A stretch of 64,000 nucleotides of DNA from Palsa-89 sp963824345 (GCA_963824345.1 CAWGOZ010000023.1:186001-250000); one strand, 5' to 3'; numbered from the stretch's first letter, positions 1-8,813 are shown. A program made the numbers and translations. Notes: generated by a model from the sequence alone, not told the origin.

Positions 1-323
1 CGTTAGTCCCAAATGAGGATGGGCAAGCGTGCCACTGATTCGCTTTATCAGTTCTAGGCCAGCGAGGGCATTTGTGTTTTGTCCCGTTTACAACACAACC
101 CACGGATTTGTGTGCCTGGTGTGTGCGCGATGGCTAGCGGGATGTCGCTCGACAGACCGGAGCTGATTAAGATATCTGTGCCCCCCGAACAGGTGCGTTA
201 ACGCCTGGAACAATGTCTCCAAATCCAGCGAACAGTAAGAAAGATTCCGGCTCCGAATCGGATTCACCCGCCCGCGCAGAACCGCCGACAGTCCAACCGA
301 ATTGTCGTGGCGAAGGCTTCATG
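1..323. other. Intergenic leader without a supported gene
   Basis: No open frame here has a recognisable protein product. The only structure I can point to is one copy of the dispersed GACATTGT repeat at about 184-222, described separately. The rest may be the far end of a neighbouring gene or spacer. Confidence 0.5.
184..222 (-). repeat. Dispersed GACATTGT repeat, copy A
   Basis: Read on the minus strand this copy contains GGAGACATTGTTCCAGGCG followed by TTAACGCACCTGTTCGGG. It matches three other copies in the window at 3817-3862 (minus), 25660-25701 (plus) and 48520-48565 (plus). The shared core is GG-N-[AG]ACATTGT-N2-[CA]GGCGT followed by CGCC/ACTCC-type sequence. All copies are outside coding regions. 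The function is unknown. Confidence 0.7.
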
Positions 324-986
324 TCACTCAGAAGCCGCATTCGGATTAGATGGCTTGTTGTAGAAGATGCTGCGGCAACATACAAAAACGCCGGTGAACG
401 CGAGAATGGCGGGCACGACGCCCAAGATACTCCATACGATCTCCGCTACCAGGCCGAATCTTCCAAAATGTAGCTCAGAAAGCAGGTATAAGCCGGAGTC
501 GGCGAATCTGTCCCTGCGATCGATGAAATATAGAAGATTGAACGACTGAGGAAGCGAAAGATAGAGGCCGGAGATACCCCATAGCAAAACAAACGGCAGG
601 CACCAAAACCCGAGGGCGCTGTGCAGATCCCAGCTAATTCTTGGAAAACGCGCGCGCCAGCTCACTGTTAGGCTGCGTCTCCAGTGTTTGATCCCGGGCC
701 ACCATATAAACGCACCCGTTAGACATAACAGCGTCACGGAGCTTGCTCCGATAGCATTCATGATTCGGCCGATATCGCCTGCCAAAAGCTGGCTGTGAAA
801 TCTTACGAGCCACTCCAGCGAGAACGTAAGCGGCAATTCGTTACGGAAAACGATGGCAGCTCCGGAAATGCTCATCAACAGCACATATGGGGCGGCCATC
901 GCCCCCACCCAGATGTGAACCTGGAAGACGATCTCCCGGACGCGCGACTTCTCGGGGTGTTGCAGCCATTGCTGCCAATGGTCCAT
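324..986 (-). CDS. PepSY-associated transmembrane protein
   Basis: Likely an inner-membrane PepSY-type protein of about 220 residues, related to iron-regulated or siderophore-reductase-like membrane proteins. It shows four hydrophobic segments, with conserved features near the first (VHIWVGAM), the third (WDLHSALGFW) and the FTGVFV segment near the C-terminus. Histidines in the helices could bind heme, as in the family. I chose the ATG at 986 over the upstream one at 1061 because GAGGAAGA lies just before it and the upstream extension is not hydrophobic. The family usually has a longer periplasmic PepSY domain. Here the loop between helices 1 and 2 is short, so this is a compact or reduced member. 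It is divergent from the radical SAM gene, with 74 bp between starts that must hold both promoters. Confidence 0.65.
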   Translation of the reverse strand: MDHWQQWLQHPEKSRVREIVFQVHIWVGAMAAPYVLLMSISGAAIVFRNELPLTFSLEWLVRFHSQLLAGDIGRIMNAIGASSVTLLCLTGAFIWWPGIKHWRRSLTVSWRARFPRISWDLHSALGFWCLPFVLLWGISGLYLSLPQSFNLLYFIDRRDRFADSGLYLLSELHFGRFGLVAEIVWSILGVVPAILAFTGVFVCCRSIFYNKPSNPNAASE

Positions 987-1060
987 GCTGTCTTCCTCAG
1001 CTGTAGTGTATATCTGCCGTTCGGTAGCAGGGGCACAGCGAGAGTATCCTGATATCAGCA

Positions 1061-2590
1061 ATGCAGAGTTCGGACGGTTCTTCCGTATACGCGCGTGGAT
1101 TCAAGAAAGACGCCGATCACGTTTTCTATGAACTTACTCGGAGCATATGTCCCGTGTGCCGCGCCGTCATCGACGCGCAAATCCTGATCCGCGACAACAA
1201 GGTCTACATGCGGAAGCGCTGCGCGCAGCACGGGCCTTTCGAAGCGCTCGTGTACGGCGACGCAGGCATGTATACGAATTCCACAAAGTTCAACAAACCA
1301 GGCACGATCCCACTTGAGTTCTCGACGGAACGGGATCGCGGCTGCCCGCTCGATTGTGGACTCTGCCCTGACCATCAGCAACACGCGTGTCTAGGCATCA
1401 TCGAAGTGAACAGCGCCTGCGACATGAATTGTCCTTTATGTTTCTCTGAAGCAGGCCCGGGCTTCAACCTCACGCTTGAAGAAGTGGAAGAGATTCTGGA
1501 TCATCTGGTGGCGACCGAAGGCAATCCCGAAGTAGTGCAGTTTTCTGGCGGCGAGCCTAGCATTCATCCAGAGATCGTTCCGATGATGAGGGCCGCGCAG
1601 GATCGCGGCATCGCCAACGTCATGCTGAATACGAATGGCAAACGAATCGCCACCGATGACCGGTTTCTCGAGCAGCTCAGGGATGTAAAGCCGAACGTCT
1701 ATTTTCAATTCGACGGTTTTGAAAGCGAGACGTATCGCATCATTCGAGGCGAACCCGATATTCTGGCCAAAAAACTACGGGCGCTCGATCGTCTGGCGCA
1801 GATCGGCTGTACGGTGATTCTGGTTCCCGCCATCGAGCGCGGCGTGAACGAACACGAAATCGGCAGAATTGTTCGTTTCGGTCTGGAGCACCCGGCGGTG
1901 AAGGGCATCAATTTCCAGCCCGCCTTTCACGCCGGCCGGCACGGCGCACACGATCCTATGCAGCGTATAACCAATCCCGATATTCTGCGGCACATCGAGG
2001 ATCAAACCGGGGGGATGTTTCGGGTCACGGATTTCGTGCCGGTTCCGTGTTGCTTCCCAACCTGCAATTCGGTGACCTACGCCTACATCGATGAGCAAAA
2101 GAACGTCACGCCGCTGCCGCGCATCTTAAACGTGGACGATTACCTGGACTACATCTCGAATCGCGTGATGCCGGACTTAGGCGCGGAAATCCGGCGGGCG
2201 TTGGAAGGATTGTGGTCATCCTCAGCGGCGCTGGGTTCAGAAAAGGTGGCGAAGGAATTCTCGTTCTCCTGCTCCGCCTGCGGCCTGCCGGAGGGTGGCC
2301 TCGACGCCCAGGGTCTTTCAAAGTTCATGTTCATGATCATGCTTCAGGACTTCATGGACGCTTGGACGTTTAACCAGAAGAACCTGATGAAGTGCTGCAA
2401 GGAATTCCTATTGCCGGGAGGCCGGCAGATCCCGTTTTGCGCATACAACACGGTCGGCTATCGCGAGCAGGCGCGCGCTCAATTGGTGGCTCAGGAAGGC
2501 GCTCGGCGCCAGGCCTGGCGCGATGGAGTGCGCTACCAGGTGCAGCCTGTTACGTTTGGCTTTCCATCGCTGGTAGAGATCGTCAAGTGA
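1061..2590 (+). CDS. Radical SAM protein, tetraether-synthase (Tes/COG1964)-like
   Basis: A 509-residue radical SAM enzyme. The SAM cluster motif is CDMNCPLC (about residues 120-127), followed by the GGEPSIHPE motif. Extra cysteine sets flank the core: an N-terminal CPVC with CAQH (rubredoxin-like), CPLDCGLC before the core, CCFPTC in the second half and CSAC near the end. This layout of several cysteine clusters around a TIM barrel is that of the COG1964 family, which includes archaeal Tes, the enzyme joining lipid tails by C-C bonds. Bacterial relatives have been linked to membrane-spanning lipids, which Acidobacteriota make. The specific substrate here is inference. The stop overlaps the GTG start of the methyltransferase by 4 nt (GTGA), so the two are translationally coupled. 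No strong ribosome site is visible before the ATG. Confidence 0.8.
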   Translation: MQSSDGSSVYARGFKKDADHVFYELTRSICPVCRAVIDAQILIRDNKVYMRKRCAQHGPFEALVYGDAGMYTNSTKFNKPGTIPLEFSTERDRGCPLDCGLCPDHQQHACLGIIEVNSACDMNCPLCFSEAGPGFNLTLEEVEEILDHLVATEGNPEVVQFSGGEPSIHPEIVPMMRAAQDRGIANVMLNTNGKRIATDDRFLEQLRDVKPNVYFQFDGFESETYRIIRGEPDILAKKLRALDRLAQIGCTVILVPAIERGVNEHEIGRIVRFGLEHPAVKGINFQPAFHAGRHGAHDPMQRITNPDILRHIEDQTGGMFRVTDFVPVPCCFPTCNSVTYAYIDEQKNVTPLPRILNVDDYLDYISNRVMPDLGAEIRRALEGLWSSSAALGSEKVAKEFSFSCSACGLPEGGLDAQGLSKFMFMIMLQDFMDAWTFNQKNLMKCCKEFLLPGGRQIPFCAYNTVGYREQARAQLVAQEGARRQAWRDGVRYQVQPVTFGFPSLVEIVK

Positions 2591-3393
2591 ACAACACAGA
2601 ACTGAAGATGTGTTGCGCCGCGGTCTATCAGAGCGATTTTGTTCGCCTGTTGCTCGGCGATTCCTTTCATCCGGGCGGTTTGCCGTTGACTGAGCGGCTA
2701 GGCAACCTGCTGGCGCTTTCTCCAAACGAGCATGTTCTCGACGTAGCCAGCGGCCGTGGCGAAAGCGCGATCTTCCTGGCCACTCGATTCGGATGCCGTG
2801 TAACGGGGATCGATTTGGGAGAAACCAATATCACTCATGCCACCTCGTCCGCTGAAGCGGCGAACGTCTCTACTTTGGTGCAGTTTCGGATAGGTGACGC
2901 GGAGAGGCTCGATTGTCGCGATGCGAGTTTCGATGTGGTCCTGTGCGAGTGCGCGTTCTGTACATTTCCAGACAAACGGACAGCTACGCGCGAATTTGCC
3001 AGGGTTTTGCGCCCGGGTGGACGGCTGGGATTGAGCGATCTCACGCGATCCGGCGAGCTGCCAGCCGACTTAACGGGATTGCTGGCCTGGGTCGCCTGCA
3101 TTGCCGATGCGGGGGCTGCCGAAGAATATGTCGCGCATCTCAAATGGGCGGAATTTCAATCGCTATCAGTGGAGCCGCACGATGAGGCGTTGGCGCAAAT
3201 GGTGCGCGATATCCAGGGCCGGTTGCTTGCCGCTGAACTGATGGTGAGACTCGACAACGTGAGTCTGCCGGGCGTGGATTTCAGGGAAGCAAAGGCGATG
3301 GCTGCTTCCGCTGCGGGCGCCGTACGCTCAGGACTGCTCGGCTACAGTCTCATCACGGCGAAAAAGCCATGTGCCGAAAAACTATGTGGATGA
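2587..3393 (+). CDS. Class I SAM-dependent methyltransferase
   Basis: About 268 residues with a Rossmann-type methyltransferase core: motif I VLDVASGRGESA, the acidic motif GIDLGE, then DAERLD and the post-motif VLRPGGRLG. The N-terminus has a conserved-looking CC pair followed by LLGDSFHPGG, which is not part of the generic fold and may contact substrate. The GTG at 2587 overlaps the radical SAM stop; an ATG at 2608 is an alternative. The gene also overlaps the VKOR-like gene downstream. The tight coupling suggests that the enzyme works on the same molecule or pathway as the radical SAM protein. It resembles ArsM/UbiE-type enzymes only in the general core, so the substrate is unknown. Confidence 0.8.
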   Translation: MNNTELKMCCAAVYQSDFVRLLLGDSFHPGGLPLTERLGNLLALSPNEHVLDVASGRGESAIFLATRFGCRVTGIDLGETNITHATSSAEAANVSTLVQFRIGDAERLDCRDASFDVVLCECAFCTFPDKRTATREFARVLRPGGRLGLSDLTRSGELPADLTGLLAWVACIADAGAAEEYVAHLKWAEFQSLSVEPHDEALAQMVRDIQGRLLAAELMVRLDNVSLPGVDFREAKAMAASAAGAVRSGLLGYSLITAKKPCAEKLCG

Positions 3394-3782
3394 CGGCGCG
3401 CAATGTTGTTCTGACGATTTCAGGTGTCAGCGCACTGGCAATGCTGTATGTAGGAGCGTATCAGGTGCGTGCTGTCGAACATTTGAAGTGTCCGGTACTG
3501 AAGCACGGATGCGAAGCGGTGGCCGACGCGCCCTTTGCGCGTCCCTTCGGTATCCCCGACGGATTCATCGCGGCCACTATCTACGGCTTGCTGATTCTGC
3601 TGGCGTTGATCGGCCGCGAAACACTTTGGGTTCGATATTCCGTTCGAGCGTTAGCAGTTCTGGCCGTGGTTGCCAACGCCATCGGCGTCGCTGACATGAC
3701 TCGCCTTGGGGCTTTCTGTTTCTTCTGCCTTTTGACGACAGCAATGTCACCATTCCTGGCATGGGCGGCCTTCATTCTTTGA
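3369..3782 (+). CDS. Vitamin K epoxide reductase (VKOR)-like membrane protein
   Basis: A 137-residue membrane protein with four predicted helices. It has the VKOR hallmarks: a loop with two cysteines (CPVLKHGCEAV), the FGIPDG motif that follows, and a CFFC active-site pair at the start of the last helix. VKOR proteins pass electrons from disulfide partners to quinones. No fused thioredoxin domain is present, so a separate partner would be needed. The start at 3369 overlaps the methyltransferase by 25 nt; in-frame ATGs at 3384 and 3390 are alternatives. As the third gene of a coupled trio it may keep cysteines of a pathway enzyme or thiol cofactor in the right redox state; that is inference. 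Confidence 0.75.
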   Translation: MCRKTMWMTARNVVLTISGVSALAMLYVGAYQVRAVEHLKCPVLKHGCEAVADAPFARPFGIPDGFIAATIYGLLILLALIGRETLWVRYSVRALAVLAVVANAIGVADMTRLGAFCFFCLLTTAMSPFLAWAAFIL

Positions 3783-3816
3783 ACTGAGCGAGAAATTGAC
3801 AAACCGGTGCCTCTTT

Positions 3817-3862
3817 GACCCGTACTGGAGTATTCACGCCCGGGACAATGTCACCATAATCG
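3817..3862 (-). repeat. Dispersed GACATTGT repeat, copy B
   Basis: The minus strand reads GGTGACATTGTCCCGGGCG then TGAATACTCCAGTACGGG. It lies directly downstream of the serine recombinase remnant. Of the four copies this one is closest in sequence to copy A. Confidence 0.75.
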
Positions 3863-4240
3863 GGTTGAGCACACGCCCACTGGTGCCGGCTGGCGGGCGG
3901 AGGACACCTGCGACCTTCTTTTGCCCAATCTCGATTCGCTGAACAAGGGCACGAATGATCTCCCGTTTGGTGGTCCACTTCATTCGAGGCGTGAACCGGT
4001 CTTTGGCAATCACGCCTTCGGCAAAACTATCGATCAAGCGATCCTACCGTGCTCCAGCTTCTGCCGCTGCGCCGTTAGCGTATCGACATTAGCCTCTACG
4101 CCGGTACTCTGACTGAAATCTCTGAGAATTCGGCCTCTGCCCCTTTGACGAACCGTCCTCCCGTAAAACGCATATCCGCAGAGTGCAGAACACGTCAAAC
4201 CTTGCCACAAAATAGCCAACTCTTGGATGCCCCAAGCGAG
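3834..4240 (-). pseudogene. Serine recombinase, C-terminal fragment
   Basis: Two adjacent reading frames on the minus strand together resemble the C-terminal part of a large serine recombinase. The upstream frame has a zinc-ribbon-like piece (CGYAFYGRTVRQRGRGR) and a coiled stretch (LTAQRQKLEHGRI). After a frame break near 4035 the next frame has TKREIIRALVQRIEIG, a typical C-terminal motif of these proteins. The catalytic N-terminal resolvase domain is absent. This is the remains of an integrated element. A copy of the dispersed repeat overlaps its 3' end. Confidence 0.6.
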
Positions 4241-4541
4241 CACGCGTGCCATTCTCACGAAGCTGTGCCTGTGCGGCGTTGAAAGCACACTGTCCACGAT
4301 CGCTGGAGCAGGCGTAAAGATCCACTCTTTCGGATCAACGGCAGCGCTGAGCTCGCGACGCGCTGTTCGGGCGCCGCTCAAGGGCCCACCGGACGTTGAG
4401 TGGGGAGGGCGATCGCAAACCAACGCGACCGTTGACTGGAATTACTGTTTCGCGGTTCTCGGCACGGGTTCACGGGAGCTCAGATTTCGCTCGCCGCATT
4501 CGAAGAGCGAGCTTTACTCTGAAAGGCAGGCTTTGACGGAG
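4241..4541. other. Intergenic region without a supported gene
   Basis: Open frames exist on both strands but none has recognisable features. The upstream part of the recombinase would lie here if it survived; I cannot read it. No clear promoter or terminator was found. Confidence 0.4.
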
Positions 4542-5546
4542 TTACCGGTAGGCCCTGTTAGCCTTCCCCGGAAGATCCAAGTGGACGGAGATCGGCGGCA
4601 CACCAACGATTTCGTACGTGCCGGATGCAATTCCTATGCCGGCCTTCTTGAATTCGGCCAGGATTTCCCGGCTTAAACGATTTTTCACTTCGCGAATCCC
4701 GTGGTCGCTGGTGATGAAGCGAACTGAGAGCTCAATCCAGTTGTCTGTCAGCCGTACGAATATCTTCGGTTCAAACTCACTCCGTTGTACAGAGTACCGC
4801 CTCTCCAACTCAGCCAAAGCCTGCTCGCCGATGTCCTGGTAGTGCGATGTGAATTTGGCCGCCGCCGCAATTATGATTTCCTCCGCGCGTTGCACATCGG
4901 ATTGGTATGAGATTGGAATCTGCATTTCTTCCCAGATGAAGGGGAAGTCGCGAGTATAGTTGTACACCGGCGTGTCGAAGATCTTGTCGTTGGTAATGGT
5001 GACGATCCGGCCGGTGTACTGGCGGGCCTTTACCCACATTCCCGGATCGTCGCCTTGAACTGGAGGCGGCTGTCCCATCTCCATGATGGTGGTTTGTATA
5101 AATCCGAGTTCAATCACATCGCCACGAACGCCGCCCATCACGATCCGATCGCCGACATTGAAGGTGTTTCCGCGCAAGATCACCAGATACGCGGCCAGCG
5201 CAGTAATCACACGCTGAAGGGCAAATGCCAGTCCGGCGGTGACCAGCCCCACTGCCGTGGCCAACCGGGCCGGATCGTTGAACCAGATGGAACAAAATCC
5301 AATGATCAGCAGGGCTACAGAAAACAAATGGATGCCTTGCTTAGTCCAGAAGGCAACCCGCCGCGAGCGCTGCCGCAGAATAACATTGGCCAAGGCTCCG
5401 ATCGCCCACGCAAGAAACCAGACCAGCGCTATGAACGCAAGGGTGAACAGCAGCTTCTTGCCATTCTCAGCATTGACACCGACCAGTTTCACGCCGAAAA
5501 GTTGCACGGCACCGTTCGGTCCGACGAACTGTAAAACCCGGCTCAT
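4542..5546 (-). CDS. MscS-family mechanosensitive ion channel
   Basis: A 334-residue inner-membrane protein. Two helices lie around residues 30-55 and 68-90. They are followed by the pore-lining helix, rich in Ala and Gly (ATAVGLVTAGLAFALQ), and the MscS beta domain with the motif GNTFNVGDRI and the strand GDVIELGF. The C-terminal alpha/beta domain is complete. Such channels open on membrane tension to release solutes during osmotic downshock. The loop after the beta domain (MGQPPPVQGDDPG) is longer than in E. coli MscS. The gene follows the antiporter operon in the same direction with a gap of about 110 bp, so joint ion and osmotic homeostasis is plausible. Confidence 0.9.
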   Translation of the reverse strand: MSRVLQFVGPNGAVQLFGVKLVGVNAENGKKLLFTLAFIALVWFLAWAIGALANVILRQRSRRVAFWTKQGIHLFSVALLIIGFCSIWFNDPARLATAVGLVTAGLAFALQRVITALAAYLVILRGNTFNVGDRIVMGGVRGDVIELGFIQTTIMEMGQPPPVQGDDPGMWVKARQYTGRIVTITNDKIFDTPVYNYTRDFPFIWEEMQIPISYQSDVQRAEEIIIAAAAKFTSHYQDIGEQALAELERRYSVQRSEFEPKIFVRLTDNWIELSVRFITSDHGIREVKNRLSREILAEFKKAGIGIASGTYEIVGVPPISVHLDLPGKANRAYR

Positions 5547-5657
5547 GGGCCTCCCGGCGTCACCCGGCCGGGGATTGCGGGCATATCAGGTAGATGCGCG
5601 CAGGAATGCGTAGTTTCGTTTCGTTCCATCGGCGCCGGGCTAATCCATGGTGCTGCA

Positions 5658-7460
5658 TCACGATCGTAAAAATAGGATTCCAAGTACGCCGAATGCGGCC
5701 ACTCCAAACGTCAACCATGTCACGTAGTCCCCGACATGACCGCTGTGAAGATCCCGCACCATTCGTAAAGGCGATGCGATTGCATCCAATGCTCGCTGCC
5801 CAGGCTCCCAGAGTAAGTAGCCAAGCGCCAAGCCTATGCCTGCAAGAATCGCGATAATACCATCCACCGCGTCGAACGGCTTGCCGCCGAATGCGGCCCG
5901 GGTGACCAATGGAACGCCATCCAACACGCATCGTGCATAACCAGTACGATCTTCAAATCGGACGGCTGCGGCCAGCGTTGCGCTCTGCAGACTGGGCAAC
6001 ATTCCCATCAAGAGGCCGCCCGTAACCAGCGCCATGGCGGGAATCCACATCACTGCTGAAGTGTGGTTGTGGCCTTCTTTAGTATCGGGGCGGTCTTCAA
6101 TCTTACGCTCGGCTGTATTTTCAGATTCTTCCAATCCCCATCCCGCGTACGTTCGCGCAACGAAGCGAAACACCGCTCCAGATGTTGCAATCCCAGAGAC
6201 CACCACGATCCATGCGATCCATCCATATCCCACACGCAGCGCGCCTTCGTGCATCAGACTTGCTCCGGCGGCTATGCCGGATAGAGGCGTTCCAGCAAGC
6301 GCGGCCGCTCCACACAGAAAAGCTAACGCTGTAAACGGCATCGGCGCGAGTTTCAGCTTCAGCTCCGTCTCGTTGACGGATTGGCAGCGATGCAGTACGA
6401 TCCCCGCGCACAAAAACAATCCGGCTTTGGCGCCGGCATGGCCTAGAACGTAGACCGCCGTCCCAGCGAGCCCCTCCGGGTTCAAGAGGCCGAAGCCGAT
6501 CAGCATCACGCCCATGTGGCTAATAGTCGAAAATGCCAGCAGCCGTTTCAGGTTGCGCTGCGAGAAACACATGGCAGCTCCCACCAGAGCGGTGAATACA
6601 CCGAGAGCGGTAAAGATAGCGCGCAAAGCCGGCTCCGAAGTACCGAGCACCCCTGAGAAGATGGTCCAATAGACGCGCGCCACCGCATATAGGCCGAGTT
6701 CCACCATCACACCCGAAAACAAGATGCACACCGGAGCCGGCGCAACGGCATGGGCGTCGGCGAGCCAGAAGTGGAACGGCACCACGGCGGCCTTTACAAG
6801 AAAGCCGCACGCAATCAATGTGAACGCGCCTACCACCAGCGCATCGCTGGTTCCGTGAGCGAGCGCGCGGCCGATCTGCGCCATATTCAACGCGCCGGTG
6901 CGGGCATACACCAGACCAATCCCAGTTAGTACGAAATAAGCACCCGCTGTGTTCGTTACCGCGAAATTGAACGCCCCCTGCACCGGCGCCGGATCTTCGG
7001 TCTTGTATCCGCAAAGGCCGTAAGCGGCTGCGCTCATCAATTCAAAGAACACGAAGAGATTAAACAGGTCGCCCGTCAGCGCGAAGCCGCACATTGCGGC
7101 CAGAAATACGAGCATCAGAACATGATAGAGGTTGCCGATAGTATCGAAATATTTCGACGAAAACAGCAGCGCCGCCAGGACAAGCAGGGCCGCCAGCGCC
7201 GCAAGTCCGGCGCCGATCGGATCGATAGTGAAGGAAATCCCGAGCGCGATTCCATGCCGCGGTTGCCACCCGCCGAACCAGTAAACAAGAGTATTCGCCA
7301 GAGATCCGTGATACAGTTCAGAGCAGCAGGCAAACGTGGCCAAAGAAGCCGCGATGGCGACGAACAAAGCGGCCCTCCGTTTGATCGCATGGTTCAAGCC
7401 GGCCAATAGTGCTGCCACTAACAGGGGAAGAGCAACAGGCAAAGCGGTTAAAGGGCCCAT
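5658..7460 (-). CDS. mnhD: Antiporter/complex I-like subunit D (MnhD/MrpD/MbhH type)
   Basis: A 600-residue polytopic protein of the ND2/ND4/ND5 family with about 14 or more helices. The conserved segments are visible: the TM5 glutamate in FNLFVFFELMS, the lysine helix KAAVVPFHFWLADAH, the broken helix followed by KRLLAFSTISHMG, and HAGAKAGLFLCAG. In Mrp and Mbh complexes this subunit carries a proton or sodium path. A charged cytoplasmic insert (about residues 435-465) is unusual and separates the last helices. Its start is 2 bp after the C subunit stop, so the pair is coupled. It is the only large ND-type subunit in this cluster. Confidence 0.88.
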   Translation of the reverse strand: MGPLTALPVALPLLVAALLAGLNHAIKRRAALFVAIAASLATFACCSELYHGSLANTLVYWFGGWQPRHGIALGISFTIDPIGAGLAALAALLVLAALLFSSKYFDTIGNLYHVLMLVFLAAMCGFALTGDLFNLFVFFELMSAAAYGLCGYKTEDPAPVQGAFNFAVTNTAGAYFVLTGIGLVYARTGALNMAQIGRALAHGTSDALVVGAFTLIACGFLVKAAVVPFHFWLADAHAVAPAPVCILFSGVMVELGLYAVARVYWTIFSGVLGTSEPALRAIFTALGVFTALVGAAMCFSQRNLKRLLAFSTISHMGVMLIGFGLLNPEGLAGTAVYVLGHAGAKAGLFLCAGIVLHRCQSVNETELKLKLAPMPFTALAFLCGAAALAGTPLSGIAAGASLMHEGALRVGYGWIAWIVVVSGIATSGAVFRFVARTYAGWGLEESENTAERKIEDRPDTKEGHNHTSAVMWIPAMALVTGGLLMGMLPSLQSATLAAAVRFEDRTGYARCVLDGVPLVTRAAFGGKPFDAVDGIIAILAGIGLALGYLLWEPGQRALDAIASPLRMVRDLHSGHVGDYVTWLTFGVAAFGVLGILFLRS

Positions 7461-7461
7461 G

Positions 7462-7806
7462 CTAGCCTTTCAAATCGCGCAGCTTGTCGGGATCGATAAC
7501 GCCGTGCCGCTTATGAACTTGCACCACCAGCGCCAGAATGAGCGCCACCACGGTGACTTCCACCACGATATCCGTCAGCATGAGCGCCTGCACAACCGGG
7601 TCCACTGCGGGCGTGCCTACTGGAATGTCGGAGAAAATCGGAGCCGCAGCCCCAGTTCGATAGCCGATCGCGAGCAGAAGAATATAGGTGGCGGATTGCA
7701 GAACAGCCAGGCAGATCACCAAGTGAACCATGTTGCGGCTCGTGATGATGCCGTACAGGCCCACCAGGAACAGCCATGCCGCCAGGGCGTATGGCAGATA
7801 GCTCAT
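7462..7806 (-). CDS. mnhC: Antiporter subunit C (MnhC/MrpC, NuoK-like)
   Basis: A 114-residue protein with three helices, homologous to NuoK. The helix-2 segment NMVHLVICLAVLQSAT and the following helix with DPVVQALMLTDIVVEVTVVAL contain the conserved acidic residues of the family. The ATG at 7806 overlaps the B subunit stop as ATGA and has AAGGAAGA upstream, so I prefer it to the longer frame starting at 7983. It sits between B and D as in Mrp and Mbh operons. Confidence 0.9.
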   Translation of the reverse strand: MSYLPYALAAWLFLVGLYGIITSRNMVHLVICLAVLQSATYILLLAIGYRTGAAAPIFSDIPVGTPAVDPVVQALMLTDIVVEVTVVALILALVVQVHKRHGVIDPDKLRDLKG

Positions 7807-8556
7807 TCTTCCTTGAGCTCGAGCGTCTCCTCGAGATACACCGTCAGGACCAGCACTAATCCGCCAGTCACTTCGAGACCGACGCTGGCATTGATCAGTG
7901 GAATGGTGCCGCCGGAAAGAATGGTGCCCTTCGATCCAAGCGGCAAAAGATTTTGCAAATAGGTAGCTCCGGCACTCAGGCAAGCCAGCCCAATGGCCGC
8001 ATACCCGCCGCCTCCAACCGCTTCCGCAACGTGCACTAGCAGACGTGGCACTGCTTTCCGAAAGTCTCTGAATTCTCCCGCAAGGTACAAAAACAGCGGT
8101 GCCGTGGCCAGGATCACTCCGCCTTGAAAACCGCCGCCGGGCGTGAGTTGGCCGTGCGTGATCACGTACACCCCAAAAACCACGACGACGGGCAAAACAA
8201 GCAGAGCCATCACACGAATCGCATCGCTGATCGGCACCGCTTGCCGTCCTTTGTCGCGGTCTTCATGCCGCCGGCGAGGCTCATTTTCCTGGGGTCGCAA
8301 TAGCAGCAGGACACCCATCACAGAAACGAAGAGAATGAACTCCTCGTCCAATGTATCGAAACCTCGGATGTCGAAATTCACTGCGGTCACCGTATCCGTG
8401 ACGTTCCGCTCGGGCACAGTCACGGCATTGACAATGTCGCCATACGGGCCGCGATACTGGCCCGGTGGGCGGAAGCCCTGCAAAGCTGCACCCCAGCACA
8501 ATCGCGAGCGCAATCGCGCTTCCCAGGAATAACGTTAATCTACTTTTCCGATTCAT
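7803..8556 (-). CDS. mnhB: Fused MbhE-like + MnhB antiporter subunit, frame-shifted
   Basis: The N-terminal 80 or so residues resemble MbhE/MrpA C-terminal sequence (motif NFDIRGFDTLDEEFI). The rest is MnhB/MbhF (motif THGQLTPGGGFQGG, four helices). The start MNRKSRLTLFLG at 8556 is in a different frame from the remainder. Removing one C/G from the run of four at 8491-8494 joins them into one smooth protein, continuing as VLGAALQGFRPP. The total length of 754 nt fits one extra base. An intact gene would be about 251 residues. I read this as an assembly indel or a recent mutation. It overlaps DUF4040 upstream and MnhC downstream. Confidence 0.75.
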
Positions 8557-8813
8557 CTTCCTGCTTTTTGATTTTGGCAAGGGCGAGCAGAATCATGAGC
8601 GGAAGAGCAATGGCGCCGATCACAATCTGCGAAAATGCCACATCCGGCGCCTGAAACAGCACAAAAACAATAGCTAGCAAAAGACCGTAAAAGCTGATGA
8701 GTATCGCTTGCGATACCGGCTCGCGAGTGAGGACCACAACCGTTGCCGCTACGCCTACGAAGATAAGCGTGATGGCCTGCAGAATTTCATCGACGCTGAT
8801 GCCGGCAGGTCAT
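8540..8813 (-). CDS. DUF4040/MbhD-like antiporter subunit, start region frame-shifted
   Basis: The protein (about 90 residues, three helices) has the MbhD/MrpA C-terminal motif VVLTREPVSQA and QAPDVAFSQIVIGA. No ATG is in frame upstream of the first helix. An ATG overlapping the MnhG stop (8813-8811) is one base out of frame. Deleting one base near 8806-8809 gives MTAGISVDEILQAI, a normal beginning. If the frame is read as it stands, only an internal GTG at 8737 is available, which removes the first helix. I favour a one-base insertion. In Mbh and Mrp complexes this subunit sits between the C-type and large ND-type subunits. Confidence 0.7.

Noticed and set aside
324..1061. Longer start for the PepSY-type protein at 1061
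   Set aside because: The extension is not membrane-like and ATG 986 has a good ribosome site.
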